A stretch of DNA of 64,000 nucleotides from Streptomyces sp. NBC_01707 (GCF_041438805.1 NZ_CP109190.1:7874001-7938000), one strand, 5' to 3'; shown: positions 1 through 9,384, counted from the stretch's first letter. Notes: generated by a model not told the origin, from the letters alone. Translations and numbers: made by a program.

Positions 1-860
1 GGGCCTTGCCGCAAGCCCCCCCATGCGCTATAAGTTGAGAGTGGAAAGGAGTGGGTACTCCCCTTTCCCCTTCCTCGTCCGCTGTTGACGGACGACCTCC
101 TCGAGAAGCGCCGCGCGTTGTTCAGCGCTGTCGGCCCAGGTCGATCTCCCATGGACCCCTGGATACAGCCGTGGAACGAGAAGTTCTTCACCCTCCCCAC
201 GAGCCACGAGCCACGAGCCACGAGCCACGAGCCACGAGCCACGAGCCACGAGCCACGAGCCACGAGCCACGAGCCACGAGCCACGAGCCACGAGCCACGA
301 GCCACGAGCCACGAGCCACGAGCCACCGGCGACCGGCTCTTCACGGTCATTCACGGTGCGTCGGTGGCCGGCGGCCGGTCCGCGGCTGTCCACCCGTCCG
401 GTGGATGCCTACGGCCCGAGGCGTGACGCAGTCGGCGGGCGGACGCGCGACGGTGCGCGAACCGGTGAATCGCGGACTCGCCCGGTCACGACGTGCCGAG
501 ACGGTCCTGCGGAAGCCTAGGGTCGCTCGCATGACGACCAGCGACCCGGCCGACCTCGGTCGACGCGGCAAGGCGAGGTCGGCCGCGACCGTGGTGCCCC
601 GGCCGACCCGCATCTCGCCCTTTCCGGTGCCCGGAAGCCGCCCAGGCGCCCGCCAAGGGGTCCCGTGATCCCTGGCGCGCGCACGACGACAGTTGCGGCA
701 CCTCGCCGCGTTGTCGGAACGCCCGAATACGCCCAGTACGAGGACGCCCCTTCGCCTTGCGATGCACCGCATCTGACGCCTCGCGCTGATCCTCCAGGGA
801 TTACGGGACAGCCCTTGGGCGCTGGCAACCAGCGCTTCACACCGGAGAGCCCGGACCAGG
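1..860. other. Noncoding region upstream of the TetR/MFS pair
   Basis: No convincing gene is seen here. Open frames exist on both strands, but their translations are Arg/Pro/Gly-rich, have no recognisable domain, and some consist mostly of the translated 7-bp repeat. The only ordered structure is the tandem repeat at 199-324. The remainder is GC-rich sequence without clear promoters. The left edge of the window may cut a gene lying further upstream, but nothing in the first bases shows one. Confidence 0.6.
199..324. repeat. 7-bp tandem repeat, 18 perfect copies
   Basis: The unit ACGAGCC is repeated 18 times without a mismatch, covering 126 bp. Because 7 is not a multiple of 3, every frame through it reads a 7-residue repeat, which makes long spurious open frames on both strands. 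It is a microsatellite-type array, not CRISPR: there are no spacers and the unit is far too short. Such arrays change copy number easily by replication slippage. Confidence 0.97.
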
Positions 861-901
861 AATGAGACGATGATGTCTCATTTGGTTTATAGTTGTCTCA
901 T
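861..901 (+). promoter_or_regulatory. TetR operator and leaderless promoter
   Basis: A perfect inverted repeat, AATGAGAC-N6-GTCTCATT, lies at 861-882. A third half-site, GTCTCAT, at 895-901 repeats the second arm 20 bp downstream and runs into the start codon. The -10 hexamer TATAGT is at 888-893, only 6 nt before the ATG at 900, so the transcript is probably leaderless. The palindrome covers the -35 position. This is the expected layout for a self-repressing TetR-family regulator. Confidence 0.75.
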
Positions 902-1451
902 GACTGTCGACCGTGAGCAGGTGCTGCGCAGCGCCGCCGCTCTGCTGACCCGTAAATCGACCGCCACCATGGATGAGGTCGCCAAGGCCGCGGGCATCGG
1001 ACGCGCCACCCTGCACCGGCACTTCGCCGGACGGGACGCCCTGGTCAGAGCGTTGGAGAGCCTGGGGATCCAGGAGTTCGAAGCGGCTCTCGACGCCGCC
1101 GCGCTCGACGAAGGGCCCTCGGAGCAGGCGCTGCGCCGACTGATCGCGGCTGTCGAACCGAGTGCCGGACTGCTGTCCTTCCTCGTCACTGAGAACCAGC
1201 TCTTCGAGGGCGACGAGGTGAACGAGGGCTGGAACCGGCTCGACGCGCGGGTCTCCGCCTTCTTCCGGCGCGGCCAGGAGCGCGGCGAGATCCGGATCGA
1301 CCTGACCCCCGCCTGGCTGACCGAGGCCCTGTACGGGCTCGTCTCCACCGGCGCCTGGGCCGTCCAGGCCGGCCGGATCGCCGGACAGGACTTCCAGTAC
1401 ATGATCGTCGAGCTGTTGCTCGGCGGAGCACGCCGGAGCGTGGAGCAATGA
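900..1451 (+). CDS. TetR-family transcriptional regulator
   Basis: A 183-residue protein with an N-terminal helix-turn-helix (about residues 8-50; motif MDEVAKAAGIGRATLHRHF) followed by a ligand-binding helical domain typical of TetR regulators. The start at 900 is preferred over an in-frame ATG at 870, because the N-terminus then begins right before the HTH and 870 lies inside the operator. Its stop overlaps the start of the MFS gene (ATGA), so both are co-transcribed. It most likely represses this two-gene efflux operon until an inducing compound binds. The inducer cannot be told from the sequence. Confidence 0.9.
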   Translation: MTVDREQVLRSAAALLTRKSTATMDEVAKAAGIGRATLHRHFAGRDALVRALESLGIQEFEAALDAAALDEGPSEQALRRLIAAVEPSAGLLSFLVTENQLFEGDEVNEGWNRLDARVSAFFRRGQERGEIRIDLTPAWLTEALYGLVSTGAWAVQAGRIAGQDFQYMIVELLLGGARRSVEQ

Positions 1452-2992
1452 CCAGCATCGAACAGCACGCGGAGACCTCGGACGAGCTGCGCCGCCCCGG
1501 ACGGTGGATCGCGCTGGCCGTGCTCGTCCTCGCCGTGCTGCTGGTGGCCATCGACGCCACGGTCCTGGGCCTTGCGACGCCGTTCCTCACCGAGGACCTC
1601 GAGCCGACCGGCACCCAGCTGCTCTGGATCGGCGACGTCTACTCGTTCGTCATCGCCGGCCTCCTGGTCTCCATGGGCAGTCTCGGTGACCGCATCGGCC
1701 GCAAGAAGCTGCTGCTGAGCGGCGCCACGGCGTTCGGCGCGGTCTCCGTGCTCAACGCGTACGCGAGCAGCCCCGAGATGATGATCCTGGCGCGGGCGCT
1801 GCTCGGCGTCGCGGGCGCCACCTTGATGCCGTCCACCCTCGCCCTGATCCGCAACCTCTTCAACGACCCGCGCGAGCGCTCCCTGGCCATCGGTATCTGG
1901 GGTGCCATGGCCTCCGCGGGCGCGGCAGTCGGCCCGGTCGTCGGCGGGTTCCTGCTTGAGCACTTCTGGTGGGGGTCGGTCTTCCTGATCAACCTGCCGG
2001 TGATGGCGGTCCTCGTGGTCGTCGGCGTCCGGATGATCCCGGAGTCGAAGAATCCGGCGCCGGGCCCCTGGGACCTGATGAGTGTCGCGCTCTCCCTGGT
2101 CGGCATGATCGGTGTCGTGTACGGCATCAAGGAACTGGCCGCGCACGGGGCGAGCTGGGAGGTAGCCGTCACCGGCATCGGCGGTGCGGCCGCGCTCTGG
2201 GGGTTCGTACGCAGGCAGCTCACGCTGCCGGATCCGCTGCTGGACATGCGGCTGTTCCACCACCGGGGATTCTCGGGCGCGGTCCTCGCCGATCTGCTGA
2301 CCATCCTCGGCCTGTCCGGGCTGGTCTTCTTCCTCTCCCAGTTCCTGCAGCTGGTCCAGGGGCGCGGCCCGCTGGAGGCCGGACTCGCCGAGTTGCCGGC
2401 CGCGGTCGGCGCGGTGGCCTGCGGTCTGATCGCCGGTCGGGCCGCCCGCCGGTTCACGGTCCGGTTCGTGGTGTCCGCCGGGCTCGCGGCGGTCGGGGCC
2501 GCGCTCGCCGCCGTCACCTTCGTCCACCAGGGGACCGGCTATCCACTGATCGGTCTTCTGCTGCTGGTCGTCGGTATCGGCGCGGGCTTCGCCTTCACCG
2601 TGACCTCCGACGTGATCCTCTCCAGCGTCCCGAAGGAGCACGCGGGCTCCGCGTCCGCGGTCTCCGAGACGGCGTACGAACTCGGCGCCGCCCTCGGCAT
2701 CGCCCTGCTCGGCTCCATCGTCACCGGCGTCTACCAGGACTTCGTCACCCCGCACGGCGTTCCGGCCGAAGCCGCCACGGCGGCCCACGAATCCCTGGGC
2801 GGCGCCGTCGAAGTGGCTCACGGCCTCCCGGCGGAGCAGGCGCACGCACTGGTCGCGGCGGCACAGGACTCGTTCGTCGACGGGTTGCACATCGCCGCGG
2901 GCATCGGCGCCGTGGTCCTGATCGCGACGGCGGCCGCCGCCTGGTTCCTGCTGCGCGGCCAGGCGCTGGAGGAGGAGATCGAGCATCCGTAG
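1448..2992 (+). CDS. MFS drug efflux transporter, DHA2/EmrB-QacA type
   Basis: A 514-residue polytopic membrane protein of the size and pattern of 14-TM DHA2 exporters. The conserved loop motif GSLGDRIGRKKLL follows TM2, and the antiporter-like GAMASAGAAVGPVVGG motif C is in TM5. It starts at ATG 1448, overlapping the regulator's stop by 4 nt. Related proteins export quaternary ammonium compounds, dyes or antibiotics by proton antiport. The paired TetR regulator supports an inducible export role; the substrate is unknown. A strong stem-loop follows the gene. Confidence 0.9.
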   Translation: MTSIEQHAETSDELRRPGRWIALAVLVLAVLLVAIDATVLGLATPFLTEDLEPTGTQLLWIGDVYSFVIAGLLVSMGSLGDRIGRKKLLLSGATAFGAVSVLNAYASSPEMMILARALLGVAGATLMPSTLALIRNLFNDPRERSLAIGIWGAMASAGAAVGPVVGGFLLEHFWWGSVFLINLPVMAVLVVVGVRMIPESKNPAPGPWDLMSVALSLVGMIGVVYGIKELAAHGASWEVAVTGIGGAAALWGFVRRQLTLPDPLLDMRLFHHRGFSGAVLADLLTILGLSGLVFFLSQFLQLVQGRGPLEAGLAELPAAVGAVACGLIAGRAARRFTVRFVVSAGLAAVGAALAAVTFVHQGTGYPLIGLLLLVVGIGAGFAFTVTSDVILSSVPKEHAGSASAVSETAYELGAALGIALLGSIVTGVYQDFVTPHGVPAEAATAAHESLGGAVEVAHGLPAEQAHALVAAAQDSFVDGLHIAAGIGAVVLIATAAAAWFLLRGQALEEEIEHP

Positions 2993-3044
2993 AGCGGCCC
3001 GCGAGCTGCCGCGCCTTCGGCCGTACGAGTGGTTGTGAGATACG

Positions 3045-3081
3045 GAAGGGCCCGTACCGCCAGGCGGGGTACGGGCCCTTC
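3045..3081. terminator. Bidirectional terminator between convergent genes
   Basis: Perfect 14-bp arms at 3045-3058 and 3068-3081 with a 9-nt loop. The hairpin lies between the end of the MFS gene (2992) and the end of the oppositely oriented acyltransferase (3105), so it can stop both transcripts. Confidence 0.85.
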
Positions 3082-3104
3082 GGATGTCCTGCGGATCCGC
3101 CGGA

Positions 3105-3776
3105 TCAGGCCGCCTTGGCCTTCGTCGCATACATGTCGACGTACTCCTGGCCGGAGAGCCGCATCACCTCGGCCATCACGGAGTCCGTCACCGCCCGCAG
3201 CACGTAGCGGTCGCGGTCCATGCCCTCGTAGCGGGAGAACTCCATCGGCTCACCGAACCGGACCGTCACCTTGCCGGGCCTGGGGAGTCCCGCACCACCT
3301 GGCTGCAGCTTGTCCGTGCCGATCATCGCGAACGGCACCACCGGCGCGCCCGTCATCAGCGTCAGCCGTGCGATGCCCGTACGGCCCCGGTAGAGCCGCC
3401 CGTCGGGGGAGCGGGTGCCCTCCGGGTAGATGGCGAACGCCTTGCCCTCCTCCAGCACCCGACGGCCCGTCATCAGCGCCGCGACACCGCCGCGTCCGCC
3501 GTCCCGGTCCACCGGGATCATGCCGCAGCCGGTGAAGAACCAGGCCATCATCCGGCCCTTGAGCCCCTTGCCCGTCACGTACTCGTCCTTGCCGATGTAG
3601 AACACCGGCCGGTCGCAGCAGATCGGCATGATCATCGAGTCGATGAACGTCAGATGGTTGCCCGCGAGGATCACCGGACCGTCTCCGGGGATGTTCTTCA
3701 CGCCTTCCACCTGGGGGCGGAACATCAGGCGCAAGAGCGGTCCGAGCACTGCCTTGATGAGTGCGTGTCGGGACAA
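3105..3776 (-). CDS. 1-acyl-glycerol-3-phosphate acyltransferase family (PlsC-like)
   Basis: A 223-residue lysophospholipid acyltransferase. The catalytic HX4D block is NHLTFIDS (His41, Asp46) and the acceptor-binding block is YPEGTRS (about residues 118-123). It would transfer an acyl group to lysophosphatidic acid or a similar acceptor at the membrane. The TTG start at 3776 is chosen because GGAGGA lies 6 nt upstream. The longer upstream open frame has no RBS and a non-conserved N-terminus. The gene is monocistronic and divergent from the glycerophosphodiesterase gene. Confidence 0.88.
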   Translation of the reverse strand: MSRHALIKAVLGPLLRLMFRPQVEGVKNIPGDGPVILAGNHLTFIDSMIMPICCDRPVFYIGKDEYVTGKGLKGRMMAWFFTGCGMIPVDRDGGRGGVAALMTGRRVLEEGKAFAIYPEGTRSPDGRLYRGRTGIARLTLMTGAPVVPFAMIGTDKLQPGGAGLPRPGKVTVRFGEPMEFSRYEGMDRDRYVLRAVTDSVMAEVMRLSGQEYVDMYATKAKAA

Positions 3777-4011
3777 CGGTTCCTCCGGTGTAGTGGCCAG
3801 GGCCGGCCGAGGCGCGGGATCGTGACGGTATATGCAGGTGAGGACGATACTCGCGGGTACTCGCTGATCGCACATCGGGTTCATCGGGTGGATACACAGT
3901 GTTGACGCGTGTTTCCGCCATGTTCGTCCATCGGCTGCCGCACGGATGGCGCAATTCCCTACGATCGGGCCTCGCTCGACGGTGCCACACATCACATGCG
4001 AGGGAGCAGTC

Positions 4012-5187
4012 ATGACAGAGCGTGCGCAGGCGAACCCCGGTCGGCGGACCGTCCTGGGGGCGGGAGCGGCCGTCCTGGGAGCGGCCGCCCTCGGAGTTCC
4101 GGGAACGGCGAACGCCGCCGAGAACACGGCCGGGTCCGCCGACGGGCGGTCCGGCGGCCACGGTCACCGGCTGGACCTGCCGGTGCCGACCGTCATCGGG
4201 CACCGCGGCACCAGCGGCTACCGCCCCGAGCACACCCTCGGCTCGTACCAGCTGGCGCTCGACATGGGTGCGCACATCATCGAGCAGGACCTGGTGCCCA
4301 CCAAGGACGGCCACCTCGTCTGCCGTCACGAGAACGACATAACCGCCACCACCGATGTCTCCGCCCACCCCGAGTTCGCGAGCCGCAGGACGACGAAGAC
4401 CGTCGACGGCGTCTCCCTCACCGGCTGGTTCACCGAGGACTTCACCCTCGCCGAGCTGAAGACGCTGCGCGCCAAGGAGCGCATCCCCGGCAACCGTCAG
4501 AAGAACACGCTCTACGACGGCCGCTGGGAGGTTCCCACCTTCGAAGAGGTGCTCCAGTGGGCCGACCGCGAGGGTCGCAGGCGCGGGAAGCAGGTCTGGC
4601 TGTACGTCGAGACGAAGCACCCCACCTACTTCCGCGGTCTCGGCCTCGGCCTGGAGGAGCCGCTTGCCAAGCTGCTGCGCCGCTACGACCGACACCGCAA
4701 GCAGTCGCCGCTCATCCTCCAGTCCTTCGAGCCCACCAGCATCCAGCGGCTGTCGAAGCTCGTGGCCACCCCGCGGGTCGTCCTGCTCTCCGGCGCAGGA
4801 ACGAAGCCCTGGGACTTCGTGGCGACCGGTGACCCGCGCACCGTCGACGATCTCGTGAAGCCCTCGGGGCTGGCGTGGATGGCGTCCTTCGCGCAGGGCA
4901 TCGGCCCCACCCTGGACCTGATCATTCCGAAGGACGCGTCGGGCCGGCTCGCCACGCCGACCACCCTGGTGAAGGACGCGCACGCGAAGGGTCTGATCCT
5001 GCACCCGTACACCATGCGCAACGAGAACACCTTCCTGCCCGCCGACTTCCGGCGGGGGACGGACCCCAACGCGTACGGCGACGCATTCGGCGCGTTCCAG
5101 GCGTACTTCGCGACAGGTATCGACGGGATCTTCTCCGACAACCCGGACACGGCTCTGCTTGCCGCGGCCGACTTCGCCGGGAACTGA
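4012..5187 (+). CDS. Tat-exported glycerophosphodiester phosphodiesterase
   Basis: A 391-residue enzyme that splits glycerophosphodiesters to glycerol-3-phosphate and an alcohol. A twin-arginine signal (GRRTVLGAG, then a hydrophobic stretch to about residue 36) sends it out of the cell. GDPD motifs are intact: HRGTSGYRPEHT (His64, Arg65), metal-binding Glu91 and Asp93 in EQD, and the second catalytic His106 in CRHEND. The start at 4012 has GGGAG 5 nt upstream. It may supply phosphate from lipid head groups, like the phospholipase C at 19.8 kb. A weak PHO-box-like sequence lies near 3879. Confidence 0.93.
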   Translation: MTERAQANPGRRTVLGAGAAVLGAAALGVPGTANAAENTAGSADGRSGGHGHRLDLPVPTVIGHRGTSGYRPEHTLGSYQLALDMGAHIIEQDLVPTKDGHLVCRHENDITATTDVSAHPEFASRRTTKTVDGVSLTGWFTEDFTLAELKTLRAKERIPGNRQKNTLYDGRWEVPTFEEVLQWADREGRRRGKQVWLYVETKHPTYFRGLGLGLEEPLAKLLRRYDRHRKQSPLILQSFEPTSIQRLSKLVATPRVVLLSGAGTKPWDFVATGDPRTVDDLVKPSGLAWMASFAQGIGPTLDLIIPKDASGRLATPTTLVKDAHAKGLILHPYTMRNENTFLPADFRRGTDPNAYGDAFGAFQAYFATGIDGIFSDNPDTALLAAADFAGN

Positions 5188-5286
5188 CACCGCGGCCCAC
5201 GTCAGCACCCGGCCGGGCATGCCCCCGGTCGGGTGGTGCGTCCCGCGGACGGCAACCGGACTTCGCCGGTCCACGTCGGGTGGGGT

Positions 5287-5835
5287 ATGACGCTTCTCGC
5301 AGACGCCGGCGCCCAGGCGCCAGCCGCCGTGGTCCACGCCCTGTACCCCCTCGTCAGCGCCGAGGCGACGGCCGAGGCGAGCGACGCGGCGGCGGGTGCG
5401 GCAGTCGAACCCGCCGATCTCGAACAGGCGGTCTGGCTGCGGCTGCTGGAGCTGCTCGCGGACCGGCGACCGCCGGCGGACCCGGCGCGCTGGGTCCGCG
5501 ACACCGTACGCGCGGAGGTGCGCCGTGCCCGCCGTACCGCCCGGCGTGAACTTCCGTACGTCGACGAGGCCACCGCGGATCCTGCCCGTTGCCCCGAGCG
5601 GTCGGCGGTCGGCGCCGACGAACGCAGGGCGCTGCACGCCGCGGTGGGCCGGCTGCCCGGGCGGTGCGCCGGGCTGCTCACCGCGATGCTCGCTCCGGGC
5701 GACCCCACCTACCGGGAGATCGCAGGGAAGTTGGGTATGTCACAAGGCAGTTTGGGTCCGATCCGTTCCCGATGCCTTGGATGTCTGCGCAGAATGCTCG
5801 CGGCGGAGGTTGTCGTTCCTGAACTGCGGGGATAG
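5287..5835 (+). CDS. RNA polymerase sigma-factor-like protein
   Basis: A 182-residue protein resembling ECF-type sigma factors. The C-terminus has a sigma-4-like helix-turn-helix (TYREIAGKLGMSQGSLGPIRSRCL) and the middle has a diverged, Arg-rich region 2. The N-terminus is Ala/Glu-rich. The ATG at 5287 is preferred over an in-frame upstream start because the Shine-Dalgarno-like GGGTGGGG directly precedes it. No anti-sigma gene is adjacent, so its control and targets are not visible. It could also be a sigma-like regulator without core-binding activity. Confidence 0.72.
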   Translation: MTLLADAGAQAPAAVVHALYPLVSAEATAEASDAAAGAAVEPADLEQAVWLRLLELLADRRPPADPARWVRDTVRAEVRRARRTARRELPYVDEATADPARCPERSAVGADERRALHAAVGRLPGRCAGLLTAMLAPGDPTYREIAGKLGMSQGSLGPIRSRCLGCLRRMLAAEVVVPELRG

Positions 5836-5882
5836 GAGCTGTTAGGCAACCGGCGGACCAGGTGAGCGGGAGGCATGCACAC

Positions 5883-6386
5883 ATGGGCATGAGTGTGATC
5901 ATCTCGGCGGCGACGACAGAGGACGCCGAACAGATCTTGAAGCTCCAGTACCTCTGCTTTCAGAGCGAGGCGGAGCTGTACGGGAACTACCGGATCGACC
6001 CGCTCGTGCAGACCCTCGAATCGGTCCGTGACGAACTGACCGCGAACCTGGTGTTCGTGGCGCGGCTCGGGGACGAAGTCGTCGGCGCGGTACGCGGATC
6101 CATCGATCCGGACGGCATCGGGGAGATAGCCAAGCTCTGCGTCCATCCCCGGCTCCAGGGGCACGGACTCGGAGCCCGGCTGCTGCGGGCCGCCGAGTCC
6201 GCGCTAGCGGACGAGCAGTCGGCCACCCGCTTCCGGCTGCACACCGGGCACCGCAGCGAGACGAACCTGCGGCTCTACCGGCGGGCGGGTTACGCACCCG
6301 TGGGCAACACCACCGGTCAGGACGGTGTCCGGCTCATCCTGCTGGAGAAGGACGCCGCCGCGCGGGCCTACGTCGCCAGCGCCTGA
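5883..6386 (+). CDS. GNAT-family N-acetyltransferase
   Basis: A 167-residue single-domain acetyltransferase. The acetyl-CoA binding motif A reads as IAKLCVHPRLQGHGLGARLLRA (about residues 81-102), with the R/Q-x-x-G-x-G/A pattern intact. The C-terminal motif B (ETNLRLYRRAGY) follows. The start at 5883 is set by GGGAGG 9 nt upstream; 5889 is an alternative. The acceptor substrate (amine, amino acid or drug) cannot be inferred. Confidence 0.85.
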   Translation: MGMSVIISAATTEDAEQILKLQYLCFQSEAELYGNYRIDPLVQTLESVRDELTANLVFVARLGDEVVGAVRGSIDPDGIGEIAKLCVHPRLQGHGLGARLLRAAESALADEQSATRFRLHTGHRSETNLRLYRRAGYAPVGNTTGQDGVRLILLEKDAAARAYVASA

Positions 6387-6401
6387 GCGGCGACGCGGAC
6401 G

Positions 6402-6839
6402 TCACACGTTCTTGGCGCGACGCAGCCAGATCATCCCGGTGACCGGCAGGATCACCGGGATGAACAGGTAGTCCCGGCCCAGATACGACCAGACGGTGGC
6501 GTCCGCGAAGGCCGACGGCTCGACCAGGGTCCACGTACCGACGAGAAGGACGCCCGCGAGCTCGGCGGCGCAGCACACCAGCGCTGTCCTGCGCGCCTTC
6601 TCGCCGCCGCGCACCAGCGAGTACGTGATGAAGCCGTACACCAGCGCGGCGACGGCCGACAGCACGTAGGCGAGCGGCGCCCTGCCGAAGTCCAGGATCA
6701 TCTGGACGATCGAGCGGGAGGCGGCCGCGACGGTGAACACCCCGTAGAACCAGACGAGTACGCGGCCGGGGCCGGTCCCCAGCTCGAACCGGGCCTTCTG
6801 CCCGGATGCGGAACCGGATGTGGTGTCGGTCTCGGTCAC
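6402..6839 (-). CDS. Conserved small integral membrane protein
   Basis: A protein of about 145 residues with four predicted membrane segments: VLVWFYGVFTVAAASRSI, APLAYVLSAVAALVYGFI, ALVCCAAELAGVLLVG and YLFIPVILPVTGMIWL. A short charged N-terminal tail precedes them. The GTG start at 6839 follows the stop of the upstream membrane gene by 2 nt, with GGGGAAG as RBS inside the end of that gene, so the two form an operon and are probably translationally coupled. No function is recognised; a two-subunit membrane complex is possible. Confidence 0.75.
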   Translation of the reverse strand: MTETDTTSGSASGQKARFELGTGPGRVLVWFYGVFTVAAASRSIVQMILDFGRAPLAYVLSAVAALVYGFITYSLVRGGEKARRTALVCCAAELAGVLLVGTWTLVEPSAFADATVWSYLGRDYLFIPVILPVTGMIWLRRAKNV

Positions 6840-6841
6840 GG

Positions 6842-7201
6842 TCAGCTTCCCCAGATGTCGTAGAGCCGTACTTGCAGAACGGCCAGCACGACCGCGCCCG
6901 CCGCCACCGTCACCGAACCCCATCGGGTCCGCTCGGTCAGCGACAGGAAACCTGCCGCGGGCACGGCGGCGAACGCCCCGATCAGATAGCAGATGAAGAT
7001 CGTCATGCCCTGGTCCGGCCGCTCGCCCCGGGCGAGCTGCACGATCCCCACCACCAGCTGGGTCAGCGCCAGCAGCGACACCACGGCCATTCCGATGAAG
7101 TGCCAGTCCTTGGTCGGCTGATCCCGGTAGGCGGCGAAACCGCACCAGGCGGCGAGGGCGAGCGCGGTCACGGAGACCGCGACCGTCAGGGCGTCAAGCA
7201 T
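6842..7201 (-). CDS. Small four-TM membrane protein of unknown function
   Basis: A 119-residue protein with four hydrophobic segments, first gene of a two-gene minus-strand operon with the 6402-6839 gene. It starts at ATG 7201. A TAATAC -10-like hexamer (7216-7211) lies 9 nt before the start, suggesting a leaderless transcript. The 71-bp gap to the divergent HAD gene must hold both promoters. No domain is recognised. Confidence 0.78.
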   Translation of the reverse strand: MLDALTVAVSVTALALAAWCGFAAYRDQPTKDWHFIGMAVVSLLALTQLVVGIVQLARGERPDQGMTIFICYLIGAFAAVPAAGFLSLTERTRWGSVTVAAGAVVLAVLQVRLYDIWGS

Positions 7202-7272
7202 GAGCCGAGGGTATTACGGACCAAACGGCCCCCTGCGTGCGCCCCCGTACCCGGGCGCTAGGGTCGGCGAAC

Positions 7273-7920
7273 ATGAAGATCCACGCCGAGGCCCTGCTGT
7301 TCGACAACGACGGAACGCTGCTCTCCTCCATCGAGTCCGTCCAACGCTGCTGGACCAGGTGGGCACAGGAGCACGGCGTCACGGCTGAGGACTTCTCCGG
7401 CATCGAACTGCACGGCCGTACGGCCGTCGAGATCATCGCCCAGTTGCTGCCGGCGGAGCGGGTCGACGGAGCCCTGGCCCGTATCGAACAGCTGGAGGTC
7501 GAGGACGTCCCCGGCGGCGTCGTGGTGCTCCCCGGCACAAAGGAGCTGCTCGGTTCGCTGCCCGCGCACCGCTGGGCCGTCGTCACCTCAGCCACCCGCC
7601 CGCTGGGCGAGGCGCGGCTGCGCGAGGCAGGCATCGACTTCCCGGTCATGATCGCCGCCGAGGACGTCACCCGGGGCAAGCCGGATCCCGAGCCCTACCT
7701 CCTGGCGGCCCGTCGCCTCGGCGTCGACCCCGCCCGCTGCGTGGTCTTCGAGGACGCCCCCGCCGGACTGCGGGCCGGACGGGCGGCCGGGATGACGACC
7801 GTGGCCTTGGCCACAACGCACGCACGCGCGGAGCTGGTCGCCGACGTGGTCGTCGCTGATCTCTCCGCCATATCGGTGCAGGTCACAGCCACGGGAGTGG
7901 AAATCTCCACCGCGGACTGA
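7273..7920 (+). CDS. HAD-superfamily phosphatase (sugar-phosphatase type)
   Basis: A 215-residue haloacid-dehalogenase-like hydrolase. Motif I is FDNDGTLLSS (nucleophile Asp11, acid/base Asp13), motif II is VVTSAT, and motifs III/IV are GKPDPEPY and VFEDAPAGLRAG. The helical cap between motifs I and II is of the beta-phosphoglucomutase/glycerol-phosphatase type, so sugar or polyol phosphates are likely substrates. A TAGGGT -10 hexamer at 7259-7264 lies 8 nt before the ATG, indicating a leaderless mRNA. A compact hairpin follows at 7944-7964. Confidence 0.88.
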   Translation: MKIHAEALLFDNDGTLLSSIESVQRCWTRWAQEHGVTAEDFSGIELHGRTAVEIIAQLLPAERVDGALARIEQLEVEDVPGGVVVLPGTKELLGSLPAHRWAVVTSATRPLGEARLREAGIDFPVMIAAEDVTRGKPDPEPYLLAARRLGVDPARCVVFEDAPAGLRAGRAAGMTTVALATTHARAELVADVVVADLSAISVQVTATGVEISTAD

Positions 7921-7943
7921 ACCGGGCGGCACGACGGTCCATG

Positions 7944-7964
7944 CCTGTCCGCTATGCGGACAGG
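7944..7964. terminator. Hairpin after the HAD gene
   Basis: Perfect 9-bp arms CCTGTCCGC and GCGGACAGG separated by the 3-nt loop TAT, 23 nt after the HAD stop codon. It probably terminates that transcript. Being only ~40 bp upstream of the metNIQ leader ORF, it could alternatively be an operator for the metN promoter. Confidence 0.6.
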
Positions 7965-7990
7965 CGGGCAGGCCGGAACCGCACGTCTGT

Positions 7991-8308
7991 TTTACTTGGC
8001 CCATGACCACGACGAGCAGCCGCACCCTTGCGACCGAGGCGATCACGACGCCCGGTGCTCGTTGTATGTGTCGAATGCGCGCCTTCTGAGGGCCCCCGCC
8101 TGAGCCTCGCGCCCCGAAGCGAGACCGAGCCCACGCCGTCCGCACCCAGCGGAACGAGCCGCTCCAGCACGTACCTGCCCCGGCGGACCGCCGCCGCAGC
8201 CGTGCCGAGACCCACCGGCCGAACACCCGAGTCCGAACAGTCTCTTCAGACGAATGCCCCGTGCCCGGCGGACACCGCGCCGTGCACTCGACAGTGACGG
8301 AAACCCCT
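7991..8308 (+). promoter_or_regulatory. metNIQ promoter and leader region
   Basis: A TTTACT hexamer (7991-7996) lies 6 nt before the leader ATG at 8003, giving a likely leaderless start. After the leader ORF (8003-8089) about 220 nt of untranslated RNA remain before metN. They include a short hairpin with arms CTCGC (8106-8110) and GCGAG (8119-8123) just after the leader stop. I see no canonical SAM riboswitch core. The layout fits translation-coupled attenuation by the leader peptide, but this is inferred. Confidence 0.45.
8003..8089 (+). CDS. 28-codon leader peptide upstream of metNIQ
   Basis: A short ORF, ATG to TGA, encoding 28 residues that end in GARCMCRMRAF. Two Cys and two internal Met codons cluster in the last eight residues (C-M-C-R-M). 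It sits about 220 nt before a methionine-transport operon and likely begins at the transcript 5' end. Cys-containing leader peptides that control sulfur genes by ribosome stalling are known in actinobacteria. This one mixes Cys and Met codons, so it could sense charging of either tRNA. The position and composition are seen; the regulatory role is inferred. Confidence 0.6.
   Translation: MTTTSSRTLATEAITTPGARCMCRMRAF

Positions 8309-9384
<1,076 letters not shown>

Noticed and set aside
199..324. CRISPR array or coding repeat
   Set aside because: The unit is 7 bp with no spacers, and the encoded heptapeptide repeats appear on both strands in several frames.
887..3130. A 747-codon minus-strand open frame opposite the TetR/MFS pair
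   Set aside because: Low-complexity Arg/Asp/Gly translation; the plus strand encodes two clear families with overlapping start and stop.
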